Both the position numbers and the translations under genes were made by a program. From Dioscorea cayenensis subsp. rotundata (lineage: Eukaryota; Streptophyta; Magnoliopsida; Dioscoreales; Dioscoreaceae), in assembly GCF_009730915.1 (NCBI RefSeq), contig NC_052482.1, positions 19,436,345-19,500,344 of the forward strand: a stretch of 64,000 nucleotides of DNA, written 5' to 3'. Under the pieces are notes generated by a model. The model searched no databases, had not been told where the DNA came from, and worked only from the letters and a program-made list of their open reading frames with translations. Positions 48,423 to 60,129 of this stretch are shown piece by piece (the stretch's first letter is position 1; each line of letters opens with the position of its first letter).

Positions 48423-50239
48423 TCAAGAAGCACTCCTCTTCCCCTCCTCACCAAGCTTCAAGCAAGATCCACTAGTAGTGTCAAACTGCACCAAGCCACC
48501 AGCAGTGTTCACCGCCCTGATATAACACGTAGTATCATCCCTAAACTTGTACGACGACCTCGTAGCACCATTACCCCAAACAGCCTCCCCTTCATGCAAC
48601 AACGCCGACCCCTCAGCATCCTGCCGATCCGTCAGCGTTGCAACACTCACCGCCTGCCCTTCACTAAGCTCCACTATCTCCTGCAACTGGTGATACAACC
48701 TTGTCTTCTGAAACACCGCACCACTGGCCGTGTTCACGCTCGAAGTCTGCACCTGCATCGGCGCATCCACCATGAGTTGCACCCTGGCCAAGCCTTGGTT
48801 CCCTTTCATCAACCCCACCGTCATCCTACCTTTATTAATCATCTCCACTTGCTTCACTGCTCCTCTGTTTTGCACCTCTACTTGACTCTTGAACTTAATC
48901 TTTTGCCTCACAACCGTGGTTAGATTCCCTTTAGATGAACTCACCCAACCAATGAACCTTAACAACCCTTCAGCATCAATCTCCGATTGCCCATCCTGGT
49001 TCCTCCACGCTGCATTGCGGTTCACTTTCAATGGTGGTGCATTGTAGTCTATAAGCCCGGCTTGAGTCACATCCGACCAAACATCAACCCAGACGTGCAA
49101 GTTCGCGCCTACAAGCCAGTAAGGTTGGCTATCATGCACACCAAACGAAAACTCATGCGGCCGCCCATCGAGCAACATGCCTAAGAACGGAGTTATATCA
49201 AGGTCATACGATGGCATGTCGAACGCGGCGATAGCCGCAACGGGTGACCAGAAGAAGGGGTTGATCGAACCAGGATAGATCACCACGATCGGAATGTGAC
49301 CTCCTACGAACTTCCCATCAATGGCAGCAAACACTTGCCTGAACGCACCGTTGGTTCTCGGTGTCGAGAGCTTTGGGTTGCTTGTTTTGTCCAAGTATGA
49401 TGAGCGGAGAGGGTTGTTGTACCAGAACTCATCGTCACCGTGATACGATACAAAGAGCTCGAGCACGGCACGGTACGTGTTTGTTGGTATCTGGATGTTT
49501 GTAGCCACAGTGGTAGCCTCGTTCTGGATTGTAAACCAGAACCCAGCCTTGTTGAACCCGTTCTCATTCGTGACCGGGATTATAAGATCCGCTGGTTCTT
49601 TGTACAAGCCCTTTGATGGTAGGATGAGCTGAGTATGAGCTCGGGTTGACGGAAACAGCGCCGCGGTAGAAGTGGATGGAGATGCTGGCACTGTAAACGC
49701 CAGGGGAGTTCAGTATTGGAGTTCTCAAGCATCATAGAGACGACGCCGTTGTAGTCGGCGAGGCGGCGGACGGCGGAGGCATAACGGGTGATGTCTTTGG
49801 TGACTTTCCAGAATGCACCGGGGGACATGGGGACTGGAGTGGTGGTGCGGAGGACTTCGACGCCGTCTATCCAGATTGCAGCGATGCGGTCTTTTTGGAT
49901 GGCGGAGGCGGAGACGGAGAGTTCGAGGACGATGCGAGTCCATGGAGCAGGGCAGTCTGGGGGTTGGGTGTAGTTGGCGGCGGCTGGTGGGGCGCCGATG
50001 GTGTTGGCGAAGTCGTGTTGGAGGATTAGGACGGAGCATCTGGGTGTTTGGCCAGGGAGGACTGGAGGGAGAGTTGGGTCCAGGTGTTCTAGTGTCATGT
50101 TTGGGAACTTAAGCTTGTCACCTAGACGACTGAAACCTTTTGGTGGTGGTGGTGGTGTTGTTGTTGTTGTTGCGGTACTGGTTGTGAGGCATAGAGTGAG
50201 AACTAGTGGTAGGAGGAGAAGGAAGTGTTTGGGATTCAT
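48423..50239 (-). CDS. Peptide-N-glycosidase A-like amidase, two frameshifts
   Basis: Intronless gene of the plant PNGase A family (Pfam PF12222), which cleaves N-glycans from glycopeptides in the secretory pathway or apoplast. An N-terminal signal peptide (about residues 1-24, MNPKHFLLLLPLVLTLCLTT) is followed by a proline stretch, then conserved blocks CSVLILQHDFANTIGAPP, WTRIVLELSVSA, RIAAIWIDGVEVLRTTTP, ELFVSYHGDDEFWYNNP, FVGGHIPIVVIYPGSINPFF and a C-terminal beta-rich domain. The frame changes twice on the minus strand, near 49,703-49,722 (after MMLEN) and near 49,625-49,665 (between SASISIHFYRG and LPSKGLYKEPADLIIP). Each is equivalent to one extra base. Removing two bases leaves 1,815 nt (604 residues), the family's usual size. 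Either the allele is broken or the assembly is wrong here. Confidence 0.9.
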
Positions 50240-50334
50240 TGTTTGGGGTTTTGAGGTGATGGGAGACTCCAGTGATCAGCACTGGGTTCCCTAAAGGAGT
50301 GAGATGAACTGGAGGGAATGGGAAGGAGGTTGGT

Positions 50335-50343
50335 TGATTATAA
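50335..50343 (-). promoter_or_regulatory. Possible TATA box of the PNGase A-like gene
   Basis: The minus strand reads CTTTATAATC about 100 bp upstream of the ATG at 50,239. Position is reasonable, sequence only partly canonical. Confidence 0.35.
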
Positions 50344-50854
50344 AGATGGGAGTGGGTTCAAGTTAATGTAGTGATTAAAACGTGGTGTAATATGGGGACC
50401 AATAGTGCATGGGAGTGGGAGCTTCCTGGTGATTTCCATGTTGTCCGTTTGGTTCCTGGTTGGAGAAAGTACCAGTTATGCCTTTCAGTGATTGGTATGG
50501 AGTGGTAATATCTCATATCATTTATGCAGAAACAGTGTATATTTCAATATTTGTGTAGTTAGTTGCTTCTGTCTTCTGCTGCTCAATGATTAGCAGGGAC
50601 CAGAGGAAGGTATTCTCAGTCTGTGGCTGATGAAGTGATGAGCCATGATTTATGGATCAAAAGATTTAAAACTTAGATTTATAAAAACTAAAGATCAGAT
50701 GATTTGGCTTCAGGAGTAAAGCTTATCAGAATGTTCTCGTCACAGCCCCATGTTCTTGATACCTGCCTCTTCTTCAATCTTGGCATAGAAAGTGAGGTTC
50801 CTCTTGGTGCTGTTATTTGTGTTGATCAGTTTGGCGTGTGTATGGTGCCCATTG
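50344..50854. other. Upstream flank of the PNGase A-like gene
   Basis: No gene or repeat recognised. Confidence 0.5.
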
Positions 50855-50866
50855 AAAGTAAATGTT

Positions 50867-51088
50867 TTTGACAAGAGGAACAATAGCCCGAAGGCCTGTT
50901 AAATCATTAGGAGCGTGTACAAATCTCTGTGGAACAAATGGGGGCGGGACCGTGCACACATGGGTGCTGGGACACCCGCACACAACCACCGCTCACATCT
51001 CCCAGAAATGTGTCTTCAGCCGAGAATCAAACTCTTACCATTATTGATGACCAATATATCAATAGACCATTTAGTCGTTGGCTCATTA
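50867..51088 (-). mobile_element. tRNA-derived SINE, copy 2
   Basis: Same family and orientation as the copy at 3,666-3,890. The minus strand begins aatgagccaacgactaaatg, has an A-box-like tggtctattgatata, a B-box-like gagtttgattctc (one change from consensus) and a matching body, and ends in a short A run. A perfect 12-bp target duplication aaagtaaatgtt flanks it (50,855-50,866 and 51,089-51,100). Confidence 0.85.
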
Positions 51089-51100
51089 AAAGTAAATGTT

Positions 51101-51998
51101 GATTATCAAATATTTTTATATCGGAAATCTGTTGCTGATTGATATTGACTAAATGAGTTTTTTTTGGTACAATATAAACAAACATTCATCAGCTAGCAAG
51201 ATGGCCCATTGCCAACAATTAACTGGACATTTGTTGTATTGGATTCTGATGGCCATGGTTGTTTTCTTCCCTTTTTTTATGTTTTTGGGTAGAGAAAACA
51301 GATATTAAGAACAAAACATTACAACAGAAAGCACATGGCTTCAGAAGATCATTTTCTGGAGAGGTCTGATTGCTGACATTTGTTACTGCCTTGTTGGTGC
51401 AAATTTCGATCTCTGTTTGGACACTTGCAAGTAGAATGCACAAACAGCAATTTTTTTTTTATCTGAAGTAGGAATCAGTTTATAGTTCTACCTTTAAACA
51501 CAATCAATCAATTATTTTGAGGGCCATAATTCAGAATCAGGTACATCCAAAAACAGTAAATCAGATGCTTTTGTTACATGTGTGCCTTTGTGAAGCAAAA
51601 ATTTTGACAACTAGAATTCAAATCAGAGCCAGCCTTTTCTCAATAATATCCTCTTCCCTAAATTTGATTCTCCATTTGATTCTTCAGTTACAGCAGAATA
51701 TTGAATAATATATATATATATATATATTTTTCTTCAGTTGAATTATATTTCAGACAAATACCACAAAAGTGGAATGAGCAAGTCAAACATTGGCTGTTAA
51801 ACAAAGAGTTTTCATGGCTGGCTTATGCTGAGGAGCAAATGACATAACTCAGAATATATGATCCTAAACATAATCGTTGTACACTATCTTGAAGGATAGC
51901 ATTCACATGGAAATTTTAAGGTAGAAACACTAATACAAGAACCGCTGTTTATAGTTTACACAACTACTAAATGTAACTCTACAGCAGAGAAAAACATA
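51101..51998. other. Intergenic, MLKL 3' flank
   Basis: No gene. Probably includes the 3' UTR of the minus-strand MLKL-like gene close to 51,998. Confidence 0.5.
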
Positions 51999-54350
51999 TC
52001 ATTTGTTGCTGTGCTTGGAGAGGATTGAGATTATCTCTGAGAATTGGGGTCGCTTAGAAGGGCAATTGTTCCAGCATTTCGACATCAGTGACCTTAGAAC
52101 CTGAGGGCAATCTTTGGGTATATCCGGCCTCAGTCCACATGCCGCAATTCCTACTGCTGCCTGGACTGGGGAGTAGGAAGAGTATGCCGCCTCCCCAGTG
52201 ACCATTTCCCAAATCACCATTCCGAAACTGTACACATTGCTCATCCAAGTCTCACTTACACTTTCAGGATCCCCAGCAATTATCTGCAACAAAATCAAAC
52301 AAAAACTCACCATCAGATAATTGTAAATTGTGTTCTCTGAGCATGAAAGCTTCACCATCATCCAACTACTTTGATTGCTACACCAATGATGATGTTACAA
52401 AGTAGTTGACCACAATGTAGGCCCACTAACATGGTTGTCTTTATCTTTCATTAGAATCATAAATTTAAGAAAATGATGCTGAAGCAAGCTAAAATGGTTG
52501 ATACCCTTCAATTTAAGAAATGTTCAAAAAGAGCTTCACCAAGTCATGAACACAATGCCACTCAAGAAAACAAAAAACAGAAGCGCCTGAGAAACAGCTC
52601 AAAAGACCAAAATTTCGGAGAAGGTATAAGTGCACAATGGTGCATGAACTATTCATGAACCAAGAATGGCAATGTGTTGTTTATCTGTAATTTAAGAACT
52701 ATGCATGCATCCTTGTTCTTAGTTCAAAGACAAATTACAGAGATAAGCAAGGCAAAAGCACTATAACAAATACACTAAGTAACTTAGAGAAGAATGAAGT
52801 ACAAACCTCGGGGGCGAGCCACCGGTATCCGGCCGTCTCATACTCAGTGACCTCTCCAACATTCCTACAAGAAGTGACAATGCCCATATCTCCAAGACAA
52901 GCATTCCCCTGCCTATCCAACAGAATCCTATGTGTGTTCAAATCTCTGTAAGCAACTCCATGGTGGTTCATGAACATGAGACCCTCTGCAACATCCAAAG
53001 CAATCTTGATGACATCTTTACAAGCCATCTTCTTGTTCTTCTGAATCACATCATGCACTGATCCACCTTCCATCAATCTAGTAACCACACAAAGGCCATG
53101 GTTGTCCTGAATGCAAATGCCATTGAATTGGAGAATGTGCTTATGCCCACAGCTCATGAGTTGAAGCAAATCTTTGCGGATTTCTATCTCATAAGCACTT
53201 CCTCTTTCGCATCCTCTTAGCTTTTGGATGTGCACTCTCTTTGCTCTGAGATTCCCTTTGAATGAATTGGGACCGGCGCGTTCGGCGATCTCGACTTCGT
53301 CGGAGTTCAGCAGCCACCGCCCGAGCTCTTCCCCTCCTGATCGAATGGTTTGCCATTCGTCAATGGCGACGACGATTGAGGTTTCAGGCAAAGGAACTTG
53401 GAGATCAACACGGCGGACTATCTCAGCCTCGATGGCAAGCCCGGAATCGGCATCCTCTTCACAAGTGTTCGAGCTCTCGTCTTGGCACCCGCAAAGCCCG
53501 AATGGAAGCTTCACACCGGCGTTCCTCGGCTTCTTCGAGGCCGATTTCAACGCGGCCTCGATCCTTGATTTGAATTGCTTCTCGCTGCCGGATTGAACGA
53601 GCACCGTGACGACACCGAGGGAAACCCCCTTTTTCTCGAAAGATCTGAATCCTTTTGCAGCAGATCGAGGAGTTCTCGAGCGCGCTGGACATCGCTGGCC
53701 ATGAAAGAGAGGAGTTGCTGGCGAATGTCAGCTTGAAGAAGACACCCTCCTCCCCAACATCGTTCTGGTCTCGTTGAACATGGAGCGCGGGGTGATCATC
53801 GGAAATGGCTTGATCTATCAACCGGACATGGAGGAGCACGTCCTTCATCTCAAACCCCGCCTGCGAGTAGCTGAAAGCAAGAGAAAGAAAGAAACATCAT
53901 CAGTGACCGAGCTCTCAAGGAGCAGCATCAATGGAGTTCACTAGCGGACCTGGTAGGGAGGGAGTCGAAGTGGCGGCGGATGTTGGCGATGAGGCGTTCA
54001 GGGAGTTGGCTGCCAGGGTAGAGCTGGGTGAGGTTGCGAACGACGGCGCCCCAGAGGAGGCGATCAATGCGAGTAGTAGTGGAGGAGGTGGAAGGGTCAC
54101 GAGGAGAGTCAAGGTTGAGGGAGCTCTTGAGGGCAGCAATGGCGGCGCCGGCGAGGCGTTGCCATTTCTTAGGTTGGGCAGGATGGTGAGGATGGGTGGG
54201 GGAGGAGGATGATGATGAGGAGGAGGAGGTGGTGGTGGTGGTGGTGGCGTTGAAGGCCTCGGAGCGGTCGTGGGTCTTCATGAGGACTTGCTCGACCATG
54301 TCCTCGTCCGTGCTCGGCCGGCCCGACCAGCACTCCAGCGCCGCAGCCAT
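51999..54350 (-). CDS. MLKL: Plant MLKL-like protein (DUF1221 plus pseudokinase), frameshifted
   Basis: Three exons on the minus strand, 54,350-53,950, 53,870-52,807 and 52,283-51,999, all with GT-AG borders. The N-terminal DUF1221 region (Pfam PF06760; KKWQRLAGAAIAALKSSLNL, LYPGSQLPERLIANIRRHFD, LTFASNSSLSWPAMSSAL) corresponds to the helical HeLo-type domain described for plant MLKLs, which oligomerise and act in immunity against biotrophic pathogens. The C-terminal kinase fold ends QFSEIISILSKH. Catalytic sites are altered: the VAIK lysine position is Q (VHIQKL), HRD is YRD, the loop asparagine is R (YRDLNTHRIL), and DFG is DMG; APE is kept. A one-base gain at 53,639-53,641 shifts the frame in exon 2. 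Without it the coding length is 1,749 nt (582 residues). I start at MAAALECW; an upstream ATG (54,368) adds six residues. A serine/threonine repeat lies near residues 40-50. Confidence 0.9.
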
Positions 54351-54613
54351 CGGCATCACTTCACACAATGAAACGTTTCAACACTTTCTCTCAACACCTA
54401 CTTAAATAAAGCTCGTCTTTTAATAATTTAATTTGTTGCCTTTTTCTACATCCACATCACTCTTTTTTTTTTTCTGTTTTTTTTTAATAGATATCTTTAT
54501 AGTGTATATATATACATATTTTTTTAAAAAAAATAAAATAGATAAATTATAAATTTATTAAAAAATAATAAATAAAAAATAAAAATAAAAAACTAGAAAC
54601 ATAAAATGATTGT
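54351..54613. other. Upstream flank of the MLKL-like gene
   Basis: Short promoter region followed by AT-rich sequence. A TATA-like ctttatttaag (minus strand, about 54,402-54,412) is the only candidate core promoter. Confidence 0.35.
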
Positions 54614-54965
54614 TTTTTTTTTTTAAAGTGAATAAACTACTTCAATTAAAAAATAAGACACAAAATAACAAACCCATGTCATAATTGTCGTAGAGATAAA
54701 TCAACAGTAAACACTAAACCACTAAGTGTAATAACAACAAAGAGAACAGGAAGTGAAAACAATAACGAAAACAAAAAAATGAGGAACATAAATCCATTAA
54801 AACTGGACTCTAAACATAGAAAGGATCTTTTTCTAAGGGAATCAAGAGAAGCTCTAGTGAGGATTAGTCAGCTAACGAAACAAGGATTTGGTCATCTGCG
54901 ATTTTAGGCCACTCTCTTCTCTTGAGAATCTGAAAACTTGATGCTTCTCCTCACCACGGTATAAT
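54614..54965 (-). mobile_element. LINE 3'-end fragment
   Basis: The minus strand ends in tagtttattcacttt plus an A run, a degenerate form of the LINE terminus, with a small CAC-TTA-GTG stem (54,720-54,728) upstream. The body resembles the 3' UTR of the longer copies. No reverse-transcriptase motif left. Confidence 0.5.
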
Positions 54966-55103
54966 AGATCTTTAACTTTTGTATTTTCATAGCAAAAATT
55001 GTAGAAACCAAACAAAAAAAAACATATGACTGTATATATATTGTTAAAAAAAACTTAGATAATATCTAGAGCAAGAGATTATATATATATATATATATAT
55101 ATA
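54966..55103. other. Intergenic with (TA)n
   Basis: AT-rich; (TA)n tract at 55,079-55,105. Confidence 0.5.
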
Positions 55104-55304
55104 TAAGGACCAGTAATTTAGGGACGTCCATATATTTGAAATCTAGAGACGTCCACAGTAATAGTCAGATGGTAATCCGACGGCTATGATCATCATAAAT
55201 ATTGCAAAATACGTTCTACAGTGTTATACAGTAATAATAAATAGTAAAAAAATATAATATTTATATAAATATAAGAGGGATGTCCCTGGATTACCATTTT
55301 CTTA
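55104..55304. mobile_element. Small MITE between (TA)n tracts
   Basis: Left end taaggaccagtaatttaggg and reversed right end taagaaaatggtaatccagg continue with gac(g/a)tcc on both arms, an imperfect inverted repeat of about 27 bp. The element is about 200 bp, has no coding capacity, and sits in a TA-repeat context on both sides, compatible with a TA target site. Confidence 0.55.
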
Positions 55305-56080
55305 TATATATATATATATATATATATATGACTATATGAGTGTGTATATAAAGATAATAATAAGTTTTGCCGTTTTATGTAAAAAGAGAAACTTAACTTT
55401 TAGAAAGGCAGGCGTATAGTTTTGAATTGGAAGAAAATAAGTTTGAATTTGTTATATATATATATATAAGATTGGATGGAGTGAATAGGAGATGGTATCA
55501 TTAAGAGCTGGTGGTACAAAGGAAAAGAGAGTTGCAAGTTACAAGGGAAGTGGAGGAGTTTGGAGCACTTTAATAGTTCACGAGAAAGATAAAGGGGACA
55601 AACCACCAATCCAGGATCCAACCTTTGTGCTTTCTCTTTATGGGATTCTTATTTTATCTTAGCTTTATCCATCCTTTTTTTTCTTTTTCTTTTTTGGGAC
55701 TTTTGCAAGTTTCTTCTTTCTGTTTCTCTTGTTAGAACATACAAAAAGAAAAAGGAATGTGAAGGATTGTGCTTTTTACTCATAATTACCAGCTATATAT
55801 TGTTGATTCTTTTTCATGTAATCAGTATTGAATAACTCTAATTAAATTAAATTAGCAAATAACTAATATTATCATATTTATTAAAAATTAAAACAATCAG
55901 TTTTTTTGTTTTTACATTTTTCTATAATGTGTTTAAAATTTCGCTCTCTAGAGCTTATTTGTGAGTACGCGGTTATCAACTTTCTACTAGGAAATGACAT
56001 AAAATGCCAACTAGCCTAATAGATTTAAATATAATACATAATACTGTTTTATAATTTGGGTTTCTATTTATCAAACAATC
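55305..56080. other. Intergenic, AT-rich
   Basis: (TA)n tracts near 55,305-55,330 and 55,455; no gene. Confidence 0.5.
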
Positions 56081-56440
56081 TATTTTTTTTTTATAAATGG
56101 ATAAACCATGATTTTTATTTAAAAAGATAAAACACCTACAACAATGCACAACAACTCTTTAAAAAAAACTCAAAGCAAGTCCACTATAAATGGGAACTAA
56201 AAGATAACTACAAAGATTTCACTAATGGACAAAAATAACAAATACCAACATAATGGAAAAACACAAAAATAACAATACAATAAAAACAAGAGTCTCTAAT
56301 GTTTAGAGGAAAATCTAGGAGCAATCTCGCTAAAGTAGCTCCTTATTGATTTGATTTTTCTTCTCAATTGCTTGGTTCTGTATATTGTCCACAGAACTTC
56401 AAGCTACATTTTGCTAGCATAGTTAAATTTTTCAACATAG
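56081..56440 (-). mobile_element. Probable LINE 3'-end fragment
   Basis: tttttttttataaatggataaaccatg at 56,082-56,108 is the reversed LINE terminus, followed by a body with the less AT-rich composition of the LINE 3' UTR. Assignment rests on the terminal motif and overall layout. Confidence 0.45.
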
Positions 56441-57578
56441 TCTTCTTTACATTCGATGCATCTTTTTTTATATTATACAATTGGAAATTTATATTCAGAT
56501 AGTATCTCAAAAATATTAACTTATTTTTTTATAAATGTGACAAACACAATTAATTAAGGTTAAGTGTACGAGCCAAGAATTGATCATCTAGCCAGCACAT
56601 ACCCTTCATCCAATAATACTGGGTTTAGATTATAAATATGAACCTACAAACAAGAACCTATTACCACAATTACATCTAACGAAACTTGAACTCAGGATAT
56701 TTAAAAATCTTACACTCAGTATTTTTACAGTGGAGTCAATGCCACTAATCCATCAACCTTTTGGTATTAACTTGGGTTGATTAGTAACCAAATTCAATTA
56801 TTAAAAAAAAATAATCACATAATAATTATTCACTTAAACTAAGCCGCTAGCAAATCTGTGTGGAAAGAGTAAGTTGATTGACGTAAGAGAGCCATTTGTT
56901 GTCCTTGAAAAGATCTTAGTAGACCAACTATTTATATCCCTCTGTCTCTCGCTAGAACTATATCTAACAGAACACTGATATGATGTTGATAATGATAAAG
57001 GATGATGATTGATAATGATGATGATGATGGTGCATTGGCAATAGAAGCAAAATGGCACCGTCCACCAACTTTATTAAAGAATGTTCATATTAAAAAATGA
57101 AATGTGACATTGACTTTTTTTTCCTGTTTTATCTTTTTTGTAGGAATTATATGATCTTCATATATTCCTCCCTGTTTACAATAATTTAGGACTAGTGATG
57201 TTATTTAGATATTTGGTTTCATTATTAAAGAATTTATTTAGTAGTTGATTTTTATTTGTGTTTGATTCCTTGTAGTTATGGATGGAACTGGATGGCATAC
57301 AATTAATTACTTTGGTTGGGTTGGAAAAAACAGAAAGATTTATTTTTTAAAAGTATAGTAAAAAAATTATGAAATTTCAATTCAGTACAATTTTTTTATC
57401 TCAATTTTTACTTTTTTTTTTAACAAATAAACCATAGCCTCCCCCAATTTAAGAGCTTTTTATGCATTTATGTAAAAAATAATGAATGAGCAAAATAAAA
57501 TTATGCATATGTTTTAAAGAATTTTTAAAAATCAATGGAGGTAGAATATTTAAATCTTATCGTATTCTCCTACCTACC

Positions 57579-57609
<31 letters not shown>

Positions 57610-60129
57610 TTATGGGCAAACAACCGACTCTTAATTTTTGAGTAAAGAGAGAAATAAAGTACTAATTGTGTATTGTGAAGGTGGTTGTTTACATGTATTA
57701 ACTTTTAAAATATTAACATCAATATATAATTACATTTGAATTTTTATTTTTAAAATTTTAAATGATTTCACTTTGATTAAAATTAATTAAATTAAATTAA
57801 GATCAGCTAAAAAAATAAAATAAATAATGCAATAAAATATAATAATGAATTTTATTTTAAAATAATAATAATTTGATATACAAATTCAACCATGTATATA
57901 TATAACAACATACTGATGTATTTAACACTATGAAAGTCAATAATGATAGGTACTAGAATCTCACCCCCAAAATTATCAACCAAAAACAACAAACACACGG
58001 AGGATTGTGTGTTTGGAGATAAGAGTTCACTGTTTGATTGAAAATGAGAAACAAACATGAGAGTGATGGACCATCCATTGCCTTCTCAATTCTTCTTCTC
58101 TTAATTATATGTATGTCTTGTTTTCTAAGGAAACATAAAGATTTATAGAGTATGTATGTCCAAACAAGAGAAGCCATTTCCTGGATTAATGTTCAACAAA
58201 ATCAACGGTGCCCTACCAAAAGTTCTCCGCTGTGGTGATTTTGTGTTCCTTGATTTTGTGACACCCCACAACATTGATATGATTGTGATGTGGGTCTATA
58301 TATAATTATTTGATGTTTTCATAATAAATGAGTGCCGGTTATTTATTTATTATTTATTTTGATTTTTGATTTTTGATTTTTGATTTTCTAATTTTAAACC
58401 GGTATGGATGAAATACTGAAAACCTTATTAAAAATAAACTTCTTCTAATGTTTTTTTTTTCTGGTGTTTGTACGTTTCTTTCTTTTTTTTCTTTTTTAAT
58501 AAAGTTATGATTTATCTGCTTTAACTCAAAATTTTTTTTTCTCCATAATTTAAACTCCAAATTACTTATTAAAGTACCTAAATCTCTATCAATTGATACA
58601 TTTATTTATTTTTACCCCAAATTTCTAAATATAATAAATATAATAAATATGTATCATATTATGTATTTGAATTTATCTTAATAAAATAAAATAAAATAAA
58701 ATGATATAGTGGTATGAAATTAATTTCTCTCTATATATATATTTAATAAAATAGATAAATAACATGTCAAGAGTATAAGTATCACCAAGAAATAATCATT
58801 CAGCTCATACACTATACTTAGTAGATGAGGAAATCAGGTTAGAAGCCGGTTATCACAACTAGGGATCTTTAGTTAATTAGAAAATATTTTTCAAAACAAA
58901 TCAATTTATGCTGACACATATTTTTAATCAAGACAAAGCAAGAATCTTGTTAGTAGTTCTGTGACTAAACATAATTAATCAATACATCAACCATCATTAA
59001 TAATAATTGATTATAATTTGATTATTTATATTATATTCTTGTAGACCTAACGTCATCTCTATAAAAATTTCGCAACAAAAAATAATAATTATTAAAAATA
59101 GAAATATTAAAATAGGAAGAGGAAAACATTAGATAAAAAGGACGGTGAGGCATGTGGCACAATGTGGGTCTGCAACCCAACCACCCATAAACACGAGATC
59201 CCTGGTCTCATGAGAAAACGATGGCAGACCATCATCTGACACGTGACACGTTGAGCTCAACCAATGTATATGTATATATAATATAATATGCTTTTAATTA
59301 CCACCAAATGTTAATTAAGAAAGGTAATCAGAGTTTGCTTAACAAAGTATATATATATTATGTAATGATAAATCATAATTCAAGACTTTATGTTTTTAAT
59401 GAAGTATTTAAAATCATAATAAATCATAAAAGAAATACCACTTTTCATATAATTTAGTCTGAATGAGACAAAAAAAAGAGAGGAGGGTACAAATGAGAAG
59501 GTAAAATTATTAAGTTATATTTACAAAAAAGAAAGCACCTAATCAAACATAATAGTATAACCATTTGAGTTGTACTAGCACTCTAATGTATTCACATGGC
59601 TCTGTGTGGGTTATTGCTGGCATGGCATGGCATGACAAGGGAGGGTGAAGCATGCCAACATGTGCCTTTAAATCACTAATTAGGTTGCCACCATAAATGC
59701 TAGTAATTAATACAAGTGAATGGAGACAATTAGACCAGTCTTGATCTCGATTAGTTAAATTTAATATAGCTTTACACACTTAATCATTTGCTAATCATCT
59801 TGAGCCAGTCTTTCAAAGTCAAGCACTTGTTTTTCCTTTTATTACAGTAGTCAAGCGTCGTCCAGAGAAACACTTCTTTTTGGAGTATTTTTACCTGCAT
59901 CATACCTCTAATAAATTAGATAATTACTTGCATATCATAAACAAGAAATGCTATAGTATTTACTTTTCTGAAAAAATAAAAAGAAAAACAATTTCTCATC
60001 GTGTTTTTTTGAGTTTCACTTGTTCCCATTATGATTGCTTAGTCAAGCTCTGAGCTCTCTCAATTTCAAGCTCCTCTGAGATCTTTAGATTTGTTGGAGA
60101 CTTATTATCTGAAACCCGTTCAAAATATG
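56441..60129. other. Intergenic, AT-rich, no gene recognised
   Basis: Contains (TA)n at about 57,580-57,604 and a LINE-tail-like word at about 58,493-58,530 (aataaagttatgatttatctg). Frames of 60-80 codons here lack domains and look like chance. Confidence 0.5.

Noticed and set aside
48423..49691. Separate 422-residue gene starting at MPASPSTS
   Set aside because: Its first residues are out-of-frame. From LPSKGLYKEP onward it is the C-terminal two thirds of the PNGase A-like protein.
49725..50294. Antisense and overlapping frames rich in R, G and P
   Set aside because: They are by-products of the GC-rich 5' part of the PNGase A-like gene.
52735..53604. Kinase gene starting at the GTG before LVQSGSEK
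   Set aside because: It is the middle exon of the MLKL-like gene after the frame shift. The real upstream frame continues through DUF1221, and the end reads past the donor at 52,806.
53928..54368. Reading exon 1 of the MLKL-like gene through to RSASELH
   Set aside because: A GT donor at 53,949 and an AG acceptor before 53,870 restore the conserved sequence, so the readthrough is intronic.
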